37,993 nt of DNA from an uncultured Acidobacteriota bacterium (GCA_903873705.1 CAIQPK010000044.1:1-37993); one strand, 5' to 3'; shown: positions 15,596-24,369, numbered from the stretch's first letter. Numbers and translations: made by a program. Notes: generated by a model from the letters alone, not told the origin.

Positions 15596-17077
15596 TCATG
15601 CGTTCATGCTGACCGATTCCTGCGCCTTCAGGGCATTCTCTTCCTTCATCTTGCGCGAAGCCTTGTTGCGCTGCGAGCGGAGCTTCATGAAGGACTTGGC
15701 TTCCACGTAGAGGCGGGGGACGTCGCGGTTGACGACGGCCTTCCAGACGACGCGGAAGGCAGCCTTGGGGCGGAAGTAGTATTCGTCGTAGAACTTGTGC
15801 ACCATCTCCATGACGTACTCGACCGGAAGGCCGGGGTACTCGATGTGCGCCATCTGGTGGCCGGCGTCGTCTTCCATCTTCTGGTTGGTGATGAAGCCGT
15901 TCTTGGCGGCGAAGTCGTAGAACTCCGTGCCGGGATAGGCGTGCGCGATGGAGACCTGGATGGTTTCGCAGTCGAGGCTCTTGGCGAAGTCGATAGTGTT
16001 GCGGATCGACTCCTTGGTTTCGCCCGGCAGGCCGAGGATGAAATCGGCGTGAATGATGAGGCCGAGATCGTGGCAGTCCTTGACGAAGTCGCGTGCGCGC
16101 TCGACGGTGGCGCCCTTCTTGATGTTCTTCAGGATCTGCGGGTCGCCGGACTCGAAGCCGACGATGAGCAGGCGGCAGCCGGCGTCCTTCATGGCCTTGA
16201 GGGTGTCGCGGTCGGTGGTGACGCGGCTGGTGCAGGACCAGGTGAGGCCGAGGGGCTTCAGTTTTTCGCAGAGCTCGATGGTGCGGACCTTCTGGATGTT
16301 GAAGGTGTCGTCGTCGAAGAAGAACTCCTTGACGTGCGGGAATTCTTTCTGTGCCCAGGCCATTTCTGCGGCCACGTCATCGGTGGAGCGCTTGCGCCAG
16401 GCGTGGCCGGAGAGCGTCTGTGGCCAGAGGCAGAAGGTGCACTGCGCCGGGCATCCGCGGGTGGAGTAGAGCGAGATGTAAGGGTGCAGCAGGAACGGCA
16501 CGTTGTAGCGCGTGACGTCCATGTCGCGGGCGTAGATCTTGGTGGCCCAGGGCATGGCGTCAAGGTCTTCGACCTGCGCGCGGTCCGGGTTGTGCTGGAT
16601 GACGCCGTTGGCGTCCTTGTAGCTGATGCCGAGAATCTCCGGCAGGGGCTTGCCGTTGGCGAACTCGACGACCGAAAAGTCGAACTCGCGGCGGCAGACG
16701 AAATCGATGGTGGGGCACTCGTTGAGCGCGCGGTCGGGGTCGGTGGTCACCGGGGGGCCGACGAAGCAGACCTTCATGGTGGGGTTGGCGCGCTTGATGG
16801 CTTCGGCCAGGGCGTGGTCGCCGTGCCAGCCGACGGTCGAGGTAAAGAGCACGAGGAACTCGTAATCCTTGGCGATCTCGATGGTCTGGTCCGCGGTGAC
16901 GTGGTGCGGCGGAGCGTCCAGCAGCTTCGAGCCTTCCAGCATGCCGGCCGGATAGGTGAGCCAGACGGGGTACCAGTAGGATTCGATTTCGCGGACAGCG
17001 GGCCAGCGGGAGCTGGCGCCACCGTCGAAGTTCTCAAAGGAGGGCGGGTTCAGTAACAGCGTCTTTAGGGGTGGCAT
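15596..17077 (-). CDS. hpnJ: Hopanoid-associated radical SAM protein HpnJ
   Basis: A 493-residue protein with an N-terminal B12-binding-like domain (about 1-165) and a radical SAM core with C209-x3-C213-x2-C216 (GCPAQCTFC) for the 4Fe-4S cluster. The opening L-L-N-P-P-S-F-E-N-F-D-G-G-A-S-S-R-W-P-A and Y-W-Y-P-V-W-L-T-Y-P-A-G match the HpnJ group. HpnJ is reported to be needed for the cyclitol-ether head group of bacteriohopanetetrol. Start 17077 has GGAG about 8 nt before. The C-terminus is strongly basic. The gene is minus strand, separated from hpnCDE by the half-transporters and the toxin-antitoxin pair. Confidence 0.82.
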   Translation of the reverse strand: MPPLKTLLLNPPSFENFDGGASSRWPAVREIESYWYPVWLTYPAGMLEGSKLLDAPPHHVTADQTIEIAKDYEFLVLFTSTVGWHGDHALAEAIKRANPTMKVCFVGPPVTTDPDRALNECPTIDFVCRREFDFSVVEFANGKPLPEILGISYKDANGVIQHNPDRAQVEDLDAMPWATKIYARDMDVTRYNVPFLLHPYISLYSTRGCPAQCTFCLWPQTLSGHAWRKRSTDDVAAEMAWAQKEFPHVKEFFFDDDTFNIQKVRTIELCEKLKPLGLTWSCTSRVTTDRDTLKAMKDAGCRLLIVGFESGDPQILKNIKKGATVERARDFVKDCHDLGLIIHADFILGLPGETKESIRNTIDFAKSLDCETIQVSIAHAYPGTEFYDFAAKNGFITNQKMEDDAGHQMAHIEYPGLPVEYVMEMVHKFYDEYYFRPKAAFRVVWKAVVNRDVPRLYVEAKSFMKLRSQRNKASRKMKEENALKAQESVSMNA

Positions 17078-17154
17078 TCTGACTCCAAGTTTACCACCCG
17101 GTAAGCCCCGGCGCACAGGAAACGGTGCAATTGGCGGGCGTGGGACGGCAAGGG

Positions 17155-18531
17155 TTAGGGGTGGCTGACGGGAATCGAGGGAGCTGAGGGAAGCGATCCT
17201 GATCCTGGGGCATTGATCGCTTTCAGGAGCCAGTCGCCCAGGATGCCCTGCTGACGCATGAGCATGATTTGGGTCTGGCGCAGTTGGAGGTCGGCTGCGA
17301 GCATGTCGACGGTGCGCTGGCGCTCCTGCAGCATGGCGTTCTGCTCATCGCGCGGGGTCATCTGCGGGCCCTGCGTGGCACTGGAACTGGCCTGCAGCTG
17401 GAGCTTTACGGCGTCGAGCTCGTCCTGGGCCAGGTCGCGGTCGCGTGCGGCCAATTCGGCGTGGGCAGAGAGCTCGGCGACCTGCCGGCCGAGTTTGGTG
17501 CGGCCTTCGTTGAACTGCATCTTCTGGTCGTCGGCCTGGGCGCGGAGGCGGAGGGCTTCAGCGGTGGCGCTGCGCGCGCGGGACTGATGGGTGATGTCGA
17601 GGATGGGAACCGTGATCTGGATGCCCATGCTGAAGGCGTTCTCATCGCCGTTGCGGACGAAGGCCGGGTAGAAGTCAGAGTAGTTGGTAAAGGCGGTATT
17701 GATGCGGCTATAGGTTGCTCCGAAGGCCAGCTGCGGACGCCAGCGATAGCGGGTCTCGCCGCGGGCCTCGTACTGCTTGGAGGTCGCGTTGGCGTAGGCG
17801 GCGCGGATGCCGAAGCTGTCGGGCGCGATGGGCGGCGTGGAGCCGGCGGCGGGGATGGGGAAGTACTCGGGTATGGAGTCGGGGACGGTGGCGATATTGC
17901 CGGTGGTGACGCCGGTGAGGTTGGTGAGGTGGGTGGCGAAGGCGTCAATCTCGTCTTCGAGCTGAAGCTGTTGCAGGTGCAAAAGCGCTGCGGTGCGCTG
18001 GGAGCGGGTGAGTTCGATGTGGGGATCGACGCCGGCGTTGAAGCGGTCCTGGGTGATGTGGACGAGGTGGTCTACGGCGGCGACCGCATCGGCGAGGGCG
18101 ATGCGGCGACGCTGGGCGTTGTCGAGACCGATGTAGGTGGTGGCGGTGTCTTCGACGACGCTATTGCGCGTTTCGCTGAGGGTCAGTTCGGCGGCGGCGA
18201 CCCCGGCACGGGCGGCACGGATGTAGTCGGGTTGCGAGAAGCTGAAGACCAGGGACTGGGCGCTGACGGCGAACACAATCGGCACGGAAAGGGGAGGGCC
18301 CGAAGATTTGCCGACCCCGGCGTTGGAGCTGGCCATGGGAATGAAGGCGTCCTTGCTTTCAGACAGGGAGGCCTTGGCCTTGGTGATGTCGGCCTGTGCC
18401 ATGCGGATTTTGGGGCTGTTGCGCAGGGCGAGATCGACTGCGGTGGTGAGCGACATCTGGGCGGAGGCGCACGCCGGCAGCAGCAGCGCCAGGCTGGCTG
18501 TGGCAATCGAACTCCAACGCAATGCCTTCAT
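17155..18531 (-). CDS. TolC-family outer membrane efflux protein
   Basis: A 458-residue protein with a Sec signal peptide (1-25, ACASA-Q). Two outer-membrane efflux repeats each have long helices with A-x3-A heptads, for example the early L-T-T-A-V-D-L-A-L-R-N-S-P. Length agrees with TolC proteins, which form a trimeric channel through the outer membrane. Start 18531 has GAGG 8 nt upstream. A GTG four codons earlier is less likely. It is the last gene of an hlyD-TPR-tolC unit, 14 bp after the TPR gene. A short Pro/Ser tail closes the protein. Confidence 0.8.
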   Translation of the reverse strand: MKALRWSSIATASLALLLPACASAQMSLTTAVDLALRNSPKIRMAQADITKAKASLSESKDAFIPMASSNAGVGKSSGPPLSVPIVFAVSAQSLVFSFSQPDYIRAARAGVAAAELTLSETRNSVVEDTATTYIGLDNAQRRRIALADAVAAVDHLVHITQDRFNAGVDPHIELTRSQRTAALLHLQQLQLEDEIDAFATHLTNLTGVTTGNIATVPDSIPEYFPIPAAGSTPPIAPDSFGIRAAYANATSKQYEARGETRYRWRPQLAFGATYSRINTAFTNYSDFYPAFVRNGDENAFSMGIQITVPILDITHQSRARSATAEALRLRAQADDQKMQFNEGRTKLGRQVAELSAHAELAARDRDLAQDELDAVKLQLQASSSATQGPQMTPRDEQNAMLQERQRTVDMLAADLQLRQTQIMLMRQQGILGDWLLKAINAPGSGSLPSAPSIPVSHP

Positions 18532-18545
18532 GTGTGGCCTCACTC

Positions 18546-19541
18546 CTATAGCGAATCTAATGCTTTGCGGGCCGGCGCGTAGTCGTGTGCGAGCGATAGC
18601 GCGGCATTGAATTCGGTTTTGGCAGCGGCCTTATTGCCGGATGCTGCGAGAAGCTGGCCTAGCAGCAGGTGGGCCTTGAAGGCAGGACTGGCGTCGGACT
18701 TGTTTTCAGAGGCAAGGTAGTCGCGGAGGGTGGCCTCGGCCATGGGCGCGTCGCGCTTCATGTCGTGGAGGATACCGGCGATATCGAGGAGTGAGGCGTC
18801 GCGCGCGGTGTCCAGCTCGCGGGCTTTGCGGAGCGCGGCGATGGCCTGGTCGGTCTGCTTGCGGCGTGCGTAGAAGTCGCCCAGGTCGGTCCAGGCTTCC
18901 GGCTTGTTGGCGACGGCGGCAGCGGCGCGGAACTCGCGCTCGGCGGTGGTGTAGTCCTTGTTCTTTTCCGCGACGAGGCCGCGAATGCGGTGCGCGGGCT
19001 GGGGCAGGCGGGCTTCTACGCGTGCGGCAAGGGCAGATGCTTTGTCTGCACCGCCACCGACGAGCGACGGCGCGCCGACGTAGTACTCGCTGAGGTCGTT
19101 GACGGCGGCGGTGTTGTTGGGGTCGAGCTGGACGGCGGTTTCGAAGGCGGTGCGGACTTTTTTGGCGAGCGAGAGTGCGGCGAAGGGGCCGGCGTTACCG
19201 GCCTTGCGTCCGTAGGCGCGGCCCATCCAGTCCTGGGCGCGGGCGTCGTTGCGGAGGCCGTTTGCGAGTGCGGCTTCGCACTCGTTGACGGCGCGATCCT
19301 GGATCTCTTCAGAGTAGAAGGCGCGGCAGAGAAGGAGGTGGGCTTCGGCGTCGGCTTGATTAGCCGCGATGAGCTGGTTGAGCATGGCGACCGCGTCGTC
19401 GACGTGTCCCTGCATGAGGGTGTGTTCTGCCGCAGCGCGAGTGGGTGGCGTGTTGAGGGCGCGACAAGGGAGAGCGATGACGGCCAGTGCGATCACTGCC
19501 ATGCAACCGGGTTGCAGACGTGCTTGCAGCGTGAACGTCAT
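18546..19541 (-). CDS. Exported TPR-repeat protein
   Basis: A 331-residue protein with an N-terminal signal or anchor (hydrophobic 14-27, then P-C-R-A-L). It has at least five tetratricopeptide repeats of the A-x3-L-x-Q-x3-L-x-P-x-N type, clearest at about 35-70, 115-150 and 190-235. TPR proteins act as scaffolds. The ATG follows the hlyD stop with no gap (TAGATG), and the tolC-like gene follows at once, so it probably helps assemble or control that export complex. No enzymatic motif was seen. Length and repeat number do not fit any named efflux component known to me. Confidence 0.7.
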   Translation of the reverse strand: MTFTLQARLQPGCMAVIALAVIALPCRALNTPPTRAAAEHTLMQGHVDDAVAMLNQLIAANQADAEAHLLLCRAFYSEEIQDRAVNECEAALANGLRNDARAQDWMGRAYGRKAGNAGPFAALSLAKKVRTAFETAVQLDPNNTAAVNDLSEYYVGAPSLVGGGADKASALAARVEARLPQPAHRIRGLVAEKNKDYTTAEREFRAAAAVANKPEAWTDLGDFYARRKQTDQAIAALRKARELDTARDASLLDIAGILHDMKRDAPMAEATLRDYLASENKSDASPAFKAHLLLGQLLAASGNKAAAKTEFNAALSLAHDYAPARKALDSL

Positions 19542-20783
19542 CTACGGGAGAGCCTTCACTTCGAGGCCGTCTTTGAGCTCCGCGTTGGTGGGCGAGCTAA
19601 GGGCGACCGCCTGACCCTCGGGAAGGCCGCTGAGGATCTGCACACGCGTGAGGCTGACGGCACCAACTTGCACCGGCGTGCGGCGAAGTTTGCCGTCGAC
19701 GATGCTGTAGACGAAGTCACTGGAGCCTTCGGTACGGAGCGCTTCACGGGGCAGGCTGAGCACATTGGTGAGTTGCGAGACCGTTACCGTGGCCGTGACG
19801 TTGGTGTTGGGGAGCAGGTCGCCACGGGCGTCGTCGACGGTGATGATGCACTCGCCGACGTTGCGTGTGCCGTAGGTGATGATGGTGCTTGGGGCACGGT
19901 CGATGTGGCCGTGCCACACCTGGTTGGGCTTGGCGTCCCAGACGATCTTGACGGGCTGGCCGGACCTTAGCTTGCCAATTTCCGGCTCGTCGAAGTAGGC
20001 GCGGACCTGGATGCGGTTCAGATCGGCCATGTTCAGTAAAGCTTCGCCGAACTGGACGAAATCATAGTCCGAGACCGGAACAGAGTAGACGGTTCCGGCG
20101 AACGGCGCGCGGATATCGACGCCGGCATAACCGCTCTGTGCGGCAGCGAGGGCGGCACGGGCCTGCGTAACCTGGGCTTGTTGCGAGGAGATGTCGCCGT
20201 TGCTGTAGCGGCCATGGCTGCGAGTTTCGAGTTGCGTGATCCGGGCCTGTGCATCGGCGAGGCGTTGACGGGCGCTGGCGACCTCATTGGCCGAGGCCGA
20301 GCCCCTGGCCTGGAGCGCCTCGGTAGCGGCCAGAGCTGTGGCAGCCTGTTTTTGCTGCGCCTGGGCGCTGGCGAGGTCAGCTTTGGCACCGATCAGCTCG
20401 TCCTGGGAGCCGCCGTTCTGCATGTTTTTCAGGGCGCTTTCGGCGGCTTCGACGGAGGCCTGTGCGGAGGCGACGTGGCTGCGGGCGTCGCTATCGTCCA
20501 TTTTGACCAACTCCTGGCCGCGCTGCACGGTCGAGCCGACTTCGACGAAGACCTTTTGGATGATGCCGGGGGCTGGAGCATGGGCCTGGAAGTCTTCGAT
20601 GGGCTCGACCTTGCCGTTGGTCGAAATGGTGCTGACCAGGTCAGCGGTGGCGGCTTTGGCTGTGCGCACTTCCACCTTGTCGCGGAGCGAGGAACGGACG
20701 CCTATCGTCACGGCGATTGCCAGGGCGATAATCGCGATGCCAATGAGAATGCCGCGTGATGTAGTCGAAGATTGTTCAGCCAT
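19542..20783 (-). CDS. HlyD/MacA-like periplasmic adaptor
   Basis: A 413-residue membrane-fusion protein. It has one transmembrane helix at about 11-29, then a lipoyl half (A-P-A-P-G-I-I-Q-K-V-F-V-E-V-G-S-x-V-x-R-G-Q-E-L) near 68-91, an Ala/Gln-rich coiled-coil hairpin of about 110 residues, the second lipoyl half (I-R-A-P-F-A-G-T-V) near 215, and a beta-barrel end. It would bridge an inner-membrane pump to the TolC-like channel encoded two genes on. No ABC or RND pump gene is present in the window, so the pump is missing locally. The ribosome site is weak. Confidence 0.85.
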   Translation of the reverse strand: MAEQSSTTSRGILIGIAIIALAIAVTIGVRSSLRDKVEVRTAKAATADLVSTISTNGKVEPIEDFQAHAPAPGIIQKVFVEVGSTVQRGQELVKMDDSDARSHVASAQASVEAAESALKNMQNGGSQDELIGAKADLASAQAQQKQAATALAATEALQARGSASANEVASARQRLADAQARITQLETRSHGRYSNGDISSQQAQVTQARAALAAAQSGYAGVDIRAPFAGTVYSVPVSDYDFVQFGEALLNMADLNRIQVRAYFDEPEIGKLRSGQPVKIVWDAKPNQVWHGHIDRAPSTIITYGTRNVGECIITVDDARGDLLPNTNVTATVTVSQLTNVLSLPREALRTEGSSDFVYSIVDGKLRRTPVQVGAVSLTRVQILSGLPEGQAVALSSPTNAELKDGLEVKALP

Positions 20784-20873
20784 ATAAGAGTCGTCAGTAT
20801 ATAAGACGAGCCAAGTTGCCCAGACGATTCTTCGAATAGGGAAGTGGTCTGGTTATCGCACATGACGTGGTGT

Positions 20874-22685
20874 TCAGTTACGCGTTGCTGCGTGGGGACG
20901 CAGGGCGATGATTTCGAGTTCCCATCCGCCGAAGTCGGGGTGGCGATTGTGGTTCAGGCGGTAGGTGAGGTCGACGAGCGAGCCAGGTTGCAGGCCCCAG
21001 GCGGCGGCGTGCTCGACCCAGTTGGTGCGGCGGCTCCATGCCATGCCGCCGAAGCGGGCGGTGGTGTTGACCTGTTCGACATGGAGGCGGAGGTGTTTTT
21101 CCTTGACGGCTTTGACGGCGGAGGCGAGGCGCAGGCCGTGGGAGAGGAAGAGTGGCTCGCGGTTGCCGATACCGAAGGGGCCAAGGCGCTCGATCCAGGT
21201 GAGGAAGGCCGGCGTGATGTCGGCGAGTTGGAGCTCGGCGTCGCACTCTATTTCTTCGATGACAGGCTGGCCTGAGAGTGCTGCGTCAGCCTGCTGGGCC
21301 ATGCGGGTGCGCAGCTCGGCGACGCGGCCTGACGGGAGGGAGAAGCCGACGGCGTGGGCGTGGCCGCCGAAGCGTGTGAGGAGAGGATCGGCGTTGGCGG
21401 CGGTGAGTGCGTCGAGGAGATGGAATCCGGGGACGGAGCGGCCCGAGCCATAGGCCTGGCCGTCTTCGTGGGCGAGAACGAGAGCGGGGCGGCCGGTGCG
21501 GTCGACAACGCGGGATGCGAGGATGCCGATGACGCCGCGGTGCCAGTCGGGGTCGTCGAGGACTAGGCAGGCGGCGAGGCCCTCGGGTTCGGCGCGCAGG
21601 ATTTCGATGCGCTCTTCGATGTCGCGGAGGGCTTCGGCTTCGACGGCGCGGCGCTCGTCGTTGAGGCGGTGGAGCTTTTCGGCGAGGAGGCGGGCGGCTG
21701 CGGGGTCGCGGGATAGGAACATCTCTACGACGTCGGAGGCGATGTCCATCCGGCCGGCGGCGTTGATGCGAGGGGCGAGACGGAAGCCGACGTCGGTAGC
21801 CGAGATGGGAAGCGCCGTGTCAATCTGGGCGAGTTCCATCAGGGCGCGGAGGCCAGGTTGCGAGGGCTTCTGCAACTCGCGGAGGCCCAGCGAGGCAATG
21901 ATGTGGTTTTCGCCGGTGAGGGGGACGGCGTCGGCGATGGTGGCGATGGCGAGGAGTTTGAGGAAGGAGGGGAGGGTCTTGTCGCGGAGACGGGCGCGGT
22001 CTTCGGGAGTAGGAGTGGTGGTTTCGAGCAGCGCCTGGGCGAGTTTGAAGGCGACGGCGGCGCCGCAGAGCTCTTTATAGGGATAGGGGCAGCCCGGTTG
22101 GTTGGGGTTGATGACGGCAAGCGCGGACGGGACGCCTTCGGCGCTGTCGGGCAGGTGGTGGTCAGTGACGATGAGGTCGAGGCCGAGACGCTCGGCTTCG
22201 CGGGCGGCGGCGAAGGCGCGGATACCGGTGTCGACGCTGACGATCAGGCGGATGCCTTCGGCGGCGGCGGACTCCAGGCGTGACTCCGCGATGCCGTAAC
22301 CCTCGCGGATGCGATGGGGGATGTGGTAGCGGACCTGGGCGGGGACGCCGAGGGCAGTAGCGACGCGCTCCATGGCGGTTTTCAGCAGGACCGTGGCGAC
22401 GGTGCCGTCTACGTCGTAGTCGCCATAGATGAGGATAGGTTCGGAGGCGCGGAGGGAAGCGAGGATGCGCCCAACGGCCGGCGTCATGCCCAGCATGAGG
22501 TACGGGTCGTGGAGCTGGTCGAGCGAGGGGTGGAGGAAGGCGCGGGCGGCCTTAGGCGTGGTGAGCCCGCGGCAGACTAGAAGGTGGGCGATGGCCTCGG
22601 GGAGGTCAAGAGAGGTGGTGAGCGCACGGATGGCGGCCCCGTTCTGAGGCGTGGCAAACCAGCGTGCGTGCGGTGCGTCGGGCAC
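20874..22685 (-). CDS. recJ: Single-strand DNA exonuclease RecJ
   Basis: A 603-residue DHH-family exonuclease. Its motifs are Y-G-D-Y-D-V-D-G (87-94), V-D-T-G (151-154), T-D-H-H-L-P (174-179) and, in the DHHA1 domain near 440, F-G-G-H-A-H-A-V-G-F. An OB-like C-terminal domain follows. RecJ degrades single-stranded DNA 5' to 3' in RecF-type recombination and mismatch repair. Length is normal. The start is GTG 6 bp after the upstream gene stop, without a ribosome site, so coupling to that gene is likely. The adaptor gene follows 90 bp on. Confidence 0.92.
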   Translation of the reverse strand: MPDAPHARWFATPQNGAAIRALTTSLDLPEAIAHLLVCRGLTTPKAARAFLHPSLDQLHDPYLMLGMTPAVGRILASLRASEPILIYGDYDVDGTVATVLLKTAMERVATALGVPAQVRYHIPHRIREGYGIAESRLESAAAEGIRLIVSVDTGIRAFAAAREAERLGLDLIVTDHHLPDSAEGVPSALAVINPNQPGCPYPYKELCGAAVAFKLAQALLETTTPTPEDRARLRDKTLPSFLKLLAIATIADAVPLTGENHIIASLGLRELQKPSQPGLRALMELAQIDTALPISATDVGFRLAPRINAAGRMDIASDVVEMFLSRDPAAARLLAEKLHRLNDERRAVEAEALRDIEERIEILRAEPEGLAACLVLDDPDWHRGVIGILASRVVDRTGRPALVLAHEDGQAYGSGRSVPGFHLLDALTAANADPLLTRFGGHAHAVGFSLPSGRVAELRTRMAQQADAALSGQPVIEEIECDAELQLADITPAFLTWIERLGPFGIGNREPLFLSHGLRLASAVKAVKEKHLRLHVEQVNTTARFGGMAWSRRTNWVEHAAAWGLQPGSLVDLTYRLNHNRHPDFGGWELEIIALRPHAATRN

Positions 22686-22691
22686 GGGAGG

Positions 22692-23162
22692 TTAGTCGTC
22701 GTCGCCGGGGTCGCCGTCGTCGACGATGATGCCGCCGAGGTCGGTCATGGTCTCCATGAGCTCCTGGAACTGGTCATACCAGTCGGTGGCGGCCTCATAG
22801 AGGAACATGACGCCCTGGTGGGCGAAGCCGAGCTGCAGATAGCCGGTTTTGCCGGTGTGCTGCATCAGGTCCTGGGCGGCGTCGAGAGCGTTGGCATCGT
22901 GGTCGGGGAAGTCTTCGTCGCGGACCCGGCCGACCAGCGTGGCGACGTCTTCGGGTTCGAGGACGACCTCGCTCATGGTGATGAACACGGCGCCGGCGGA
23001 CTTTGCGTGCTCGACGAAATCCTTCCAGCCGTCGCCGTCTTCTTCTTCGAAAACGACGGTGGGGACTTCCTCGGTAACGAAGGCGTTCATACGCCGCATT
23101 CCATGACCGGCGATAAACGCGATCATGTCGTCCTTTACTGTGGCCAGATCATCAAGGGGCAT
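22692..23162 (-). CDS. Acidic protein of unknown function upstream of recJ
   Basis: A 156-residue protein I do not recognise. It is strongly acidic, ending in D-D-G-D-P-G-D-D-D, has no signal peptide or transmembrane segment, and contains a central mix of predicted helix and strand (F-E-E-E-D-G-D-G-W-K-D-F-V-E-H-A, then G-Y-L-Q-L-G-F-A-H-Q-G-V-M-F-L-Y-E-A). It lies 6 bp before recJ and is probably co-transcribed, so a housekeeping or DNA-metabolism link is possible but unproven. The frame is complete and the codon use is like that of recJ. Confidence 0.65.
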   Translation of the reverse strand: MPLDDLATVKDDMIAFIAGHGMRRMNAFVTEEVPTVVFEEEDGDGWKDFVEHAKSAGAVFITMSEVVLEPEDVATLVGRVRDEDFPDHDANALDAAQDLMQHTGKTGYLQLGFAHQGVMFLYEAATDWYDQFQELMETMTDLGGIIVDDGDPGDDD

Positions 23163-23264
23163 AGCTCTCTATTCTCGCAGAAAGCCGGGCCGGATGGAGA
23201 CTGTGCTTCGCGGGCAGCGCGGAGAGCATCAGATGGTAGAAATCCGGATCGCATCAGGAGCCAG

Positions 23265-23618
23265 ATGCCGAAGTTTGAACACCATGTTTTTGTCTGCACC
23301 AACCAGAGGGACGAGTCGGCCTCGCGCCCGAGCTGCGGTAACGAGCGTGGCAAGAAGCTGAAGGGTGTGCTGAAGGATGCCGTCAAGGCCGCCGGGTTGA
23401 AGCACCGGGTGCGGGTGAACGAGTCCGGGTGCCTGGACCAGTGCGAGCACGGGGCGGTGGTGGTGGTCTATCCGGGGGCGGTGTGGTACGGATTTGTGCA
23501 TCCGCGCGACGCTGAGGAGATTGTGGAGGAACACCTGGTCTATGGACGGCCGGTGGAGCGGCTGCGGCTGGCGGACAGCTGCCTGAACACGGAACGGTGC
23601 CCGCATCGGAAGAAGTAG
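23265..23618 (+). CDS. Thioredoxin-like 2Fe-2S ferredoxin
   Basis: A 117-residue protein with the cysteine spacing of thioredoxin-like (Shethna-type) ferredoxins: C11-x12-C24 and C56-x3-C60, the four ligands of one 2Fe-2S cluster. The opening F-E-H-H-V-F-V-C-T-N-Q-R and the later G-C-L-D-Q-C-E-H-G-A-V-V-V-V-Y-P-G are diagnostic. Two extra cysteines (C106, C112) lie near the basic tail. The partner is unknown. The ATG has AGGAG 5 nt before it. Its start is divergent from the acidic gene with about 100 bp between. Confidence 0.85.
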   Translation: MPKFEHHVFVCTNQRDESASRPSCGNERGKKLKGVLKDAVKAAGLKHRVRVNESGCLDQCEHGAVVVVYPGAVWYGFVHPRDAEEIVEEHLVYGRPVERLRLADSCLNTERCPHRKK

Positions 23619-23666
23619 GCGAGGCGTGAGCAGGGGAGCGCCGATGCGTTACACTCGTAAGCGCCC

Positions 23667-23945
23667 ATGATTTTCTCTAAAGACTATGTAGGCTATCTCG
23701 CGCGCCAGACGGTGAAACAGCTCGTCGCCGCGAAGATGATCAAGACGGATAAGTACGAGGTCGTCAACGAGCGCGTCACTAACGGCATGATCGACGAGCT
23801 TTCGCTCGAGGACCGGATCAACGACGAGGTCCGAGTGATCCTCGAGGCGTTCCAGGATGACATGCTGAAGACCGGCGCCAGCTACCCCGAGATGTTCAAG
23901 AAGGTGAAGAACGAGCTCGCACGCAAATACAAGGCGGTGCTCTAA
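23667..23945 (+). CDS. DUF507 family protein, first copy
   Basis: A 92-residue, helix-rich protein with the DUF507 opening M-I-F-S-K-D-Y-V-G-Y-L-A and the acidic stretch E-D-R-I-N-D-E-V-R-V-I-L. No function is known for the family, which typically appears as two adjacent genes. The stop overlaps the start of the second copy by one base (TAATG), so the two are translated together. No clear ribosome site precedes this ATG. Confidence 0.82.
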   Translation: MIFSKDYVGYLARQTVKQLVAAKMIKTDKYEVVNERVTNGMIDELSLEDRINDEVRVILEAFQDDMLKTGASYPEMFKKVKNELARKYKAVL

Positions 23946-24220
23946 TGCGCATTTCTCGCGACAAGCTAAACAAACTGGCCCACGTGGTGGCCGATACGCT
24001 GGCGGAGATCGATGAGGTCGACTTCCTGGAAGACCGCAACACGATTCGGCAGGAAGCGCGCAAGGCGCTGGAGGCGCTACTGCTGGCAGAGACCAAGATT
24101 GACCAGGCCGCCAGGTTGAAAATTGCGTCGCAGCGGAAGATCATCCTCGAAGGATCGCAGGAGTGGGACATCCTGTACCGGAAGTATTACAACGACGAGG
24201 TCAAGAAGCTCGGTCTGTAG
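23945..24220 (+). CDS. DUF507 family protein, second copy
   Basis: A 91-residue paralogue of the preceding gene, starting M-R-I-S-R-D-K-L-N-K-L-A with the matching acidic helix (E-D-R-N-T-I-R-Q-E-A-R-K-A-L). The C-terminus I-L-E-G-S-Q-E-W-D-I-L-Y-R-K-Y-Y is the conserved DUF507 end. The copies are clearly diverged, so they probably form a heteromer rather than being redundant. A tRNA gene follows 72 bp on. Confidence 0.82.
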   Translation: MRISRDKLNKLAHVVADTLAEIDEVDFLEDRNTIRQEARKALEALLLAETKIDQAARLKIASQRKIILEGSQEWDILYRKYYNDEVKKLGL

Positions 24221-24252
24221 CCGCTCCGGGCCTTTGCAGGGGCCGCTTCTGC

Positions 24253-24258
24253 TATACT
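24253..24258 (+). promoter_or_regulatory. Likely -10 box for tRNA-Glu
   Basis: TATACT lies 34 nt before the tRNA 5' end, right after the DUF507 stop. No -35 with normal spacing is clear (TTTGCA ends 14 bp before it). Placement suits a separate tRNA promoter. Confidence 0.4.
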
Positions 24259-24292
24259 TTTCAAGTCGCAGCGGAATCCTCTTCCGTGCCGT

Positions 24293-24369
24293 GGCGTTAT
24301 GGTGTAACTGGTTAACACGTCGCCCTCTCAAGGCGAAGAGTCCGGGTTCGAGCCCCGGTAACGCTACCA
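24293..24369 (+). tRNA. tRNA-Glu (anticodon CTC)
   Basis: A complete cloverleaf. The acceptor GGCGTTA pairs with TAACGCT (one G-U), U8 is present, the D-arm contains AACTGGTTAA, and the anticodon stem TCGCC/GGCGA encloses loop CTCTCAA with anticodon CTC for GAG codons. The T-arm is CCGGG-TTCGAGC-CCCGG, the discriminator is A and CCA is encoded at 24367-24369. Confidence 0.92.

Noticed and set aside
15536-17056. A 506-codon plus-strand frame opposite hpnJ
   Set aside because: It is a composition shadow of the GC-rich antisense strand. HpnJ has intact motifs.
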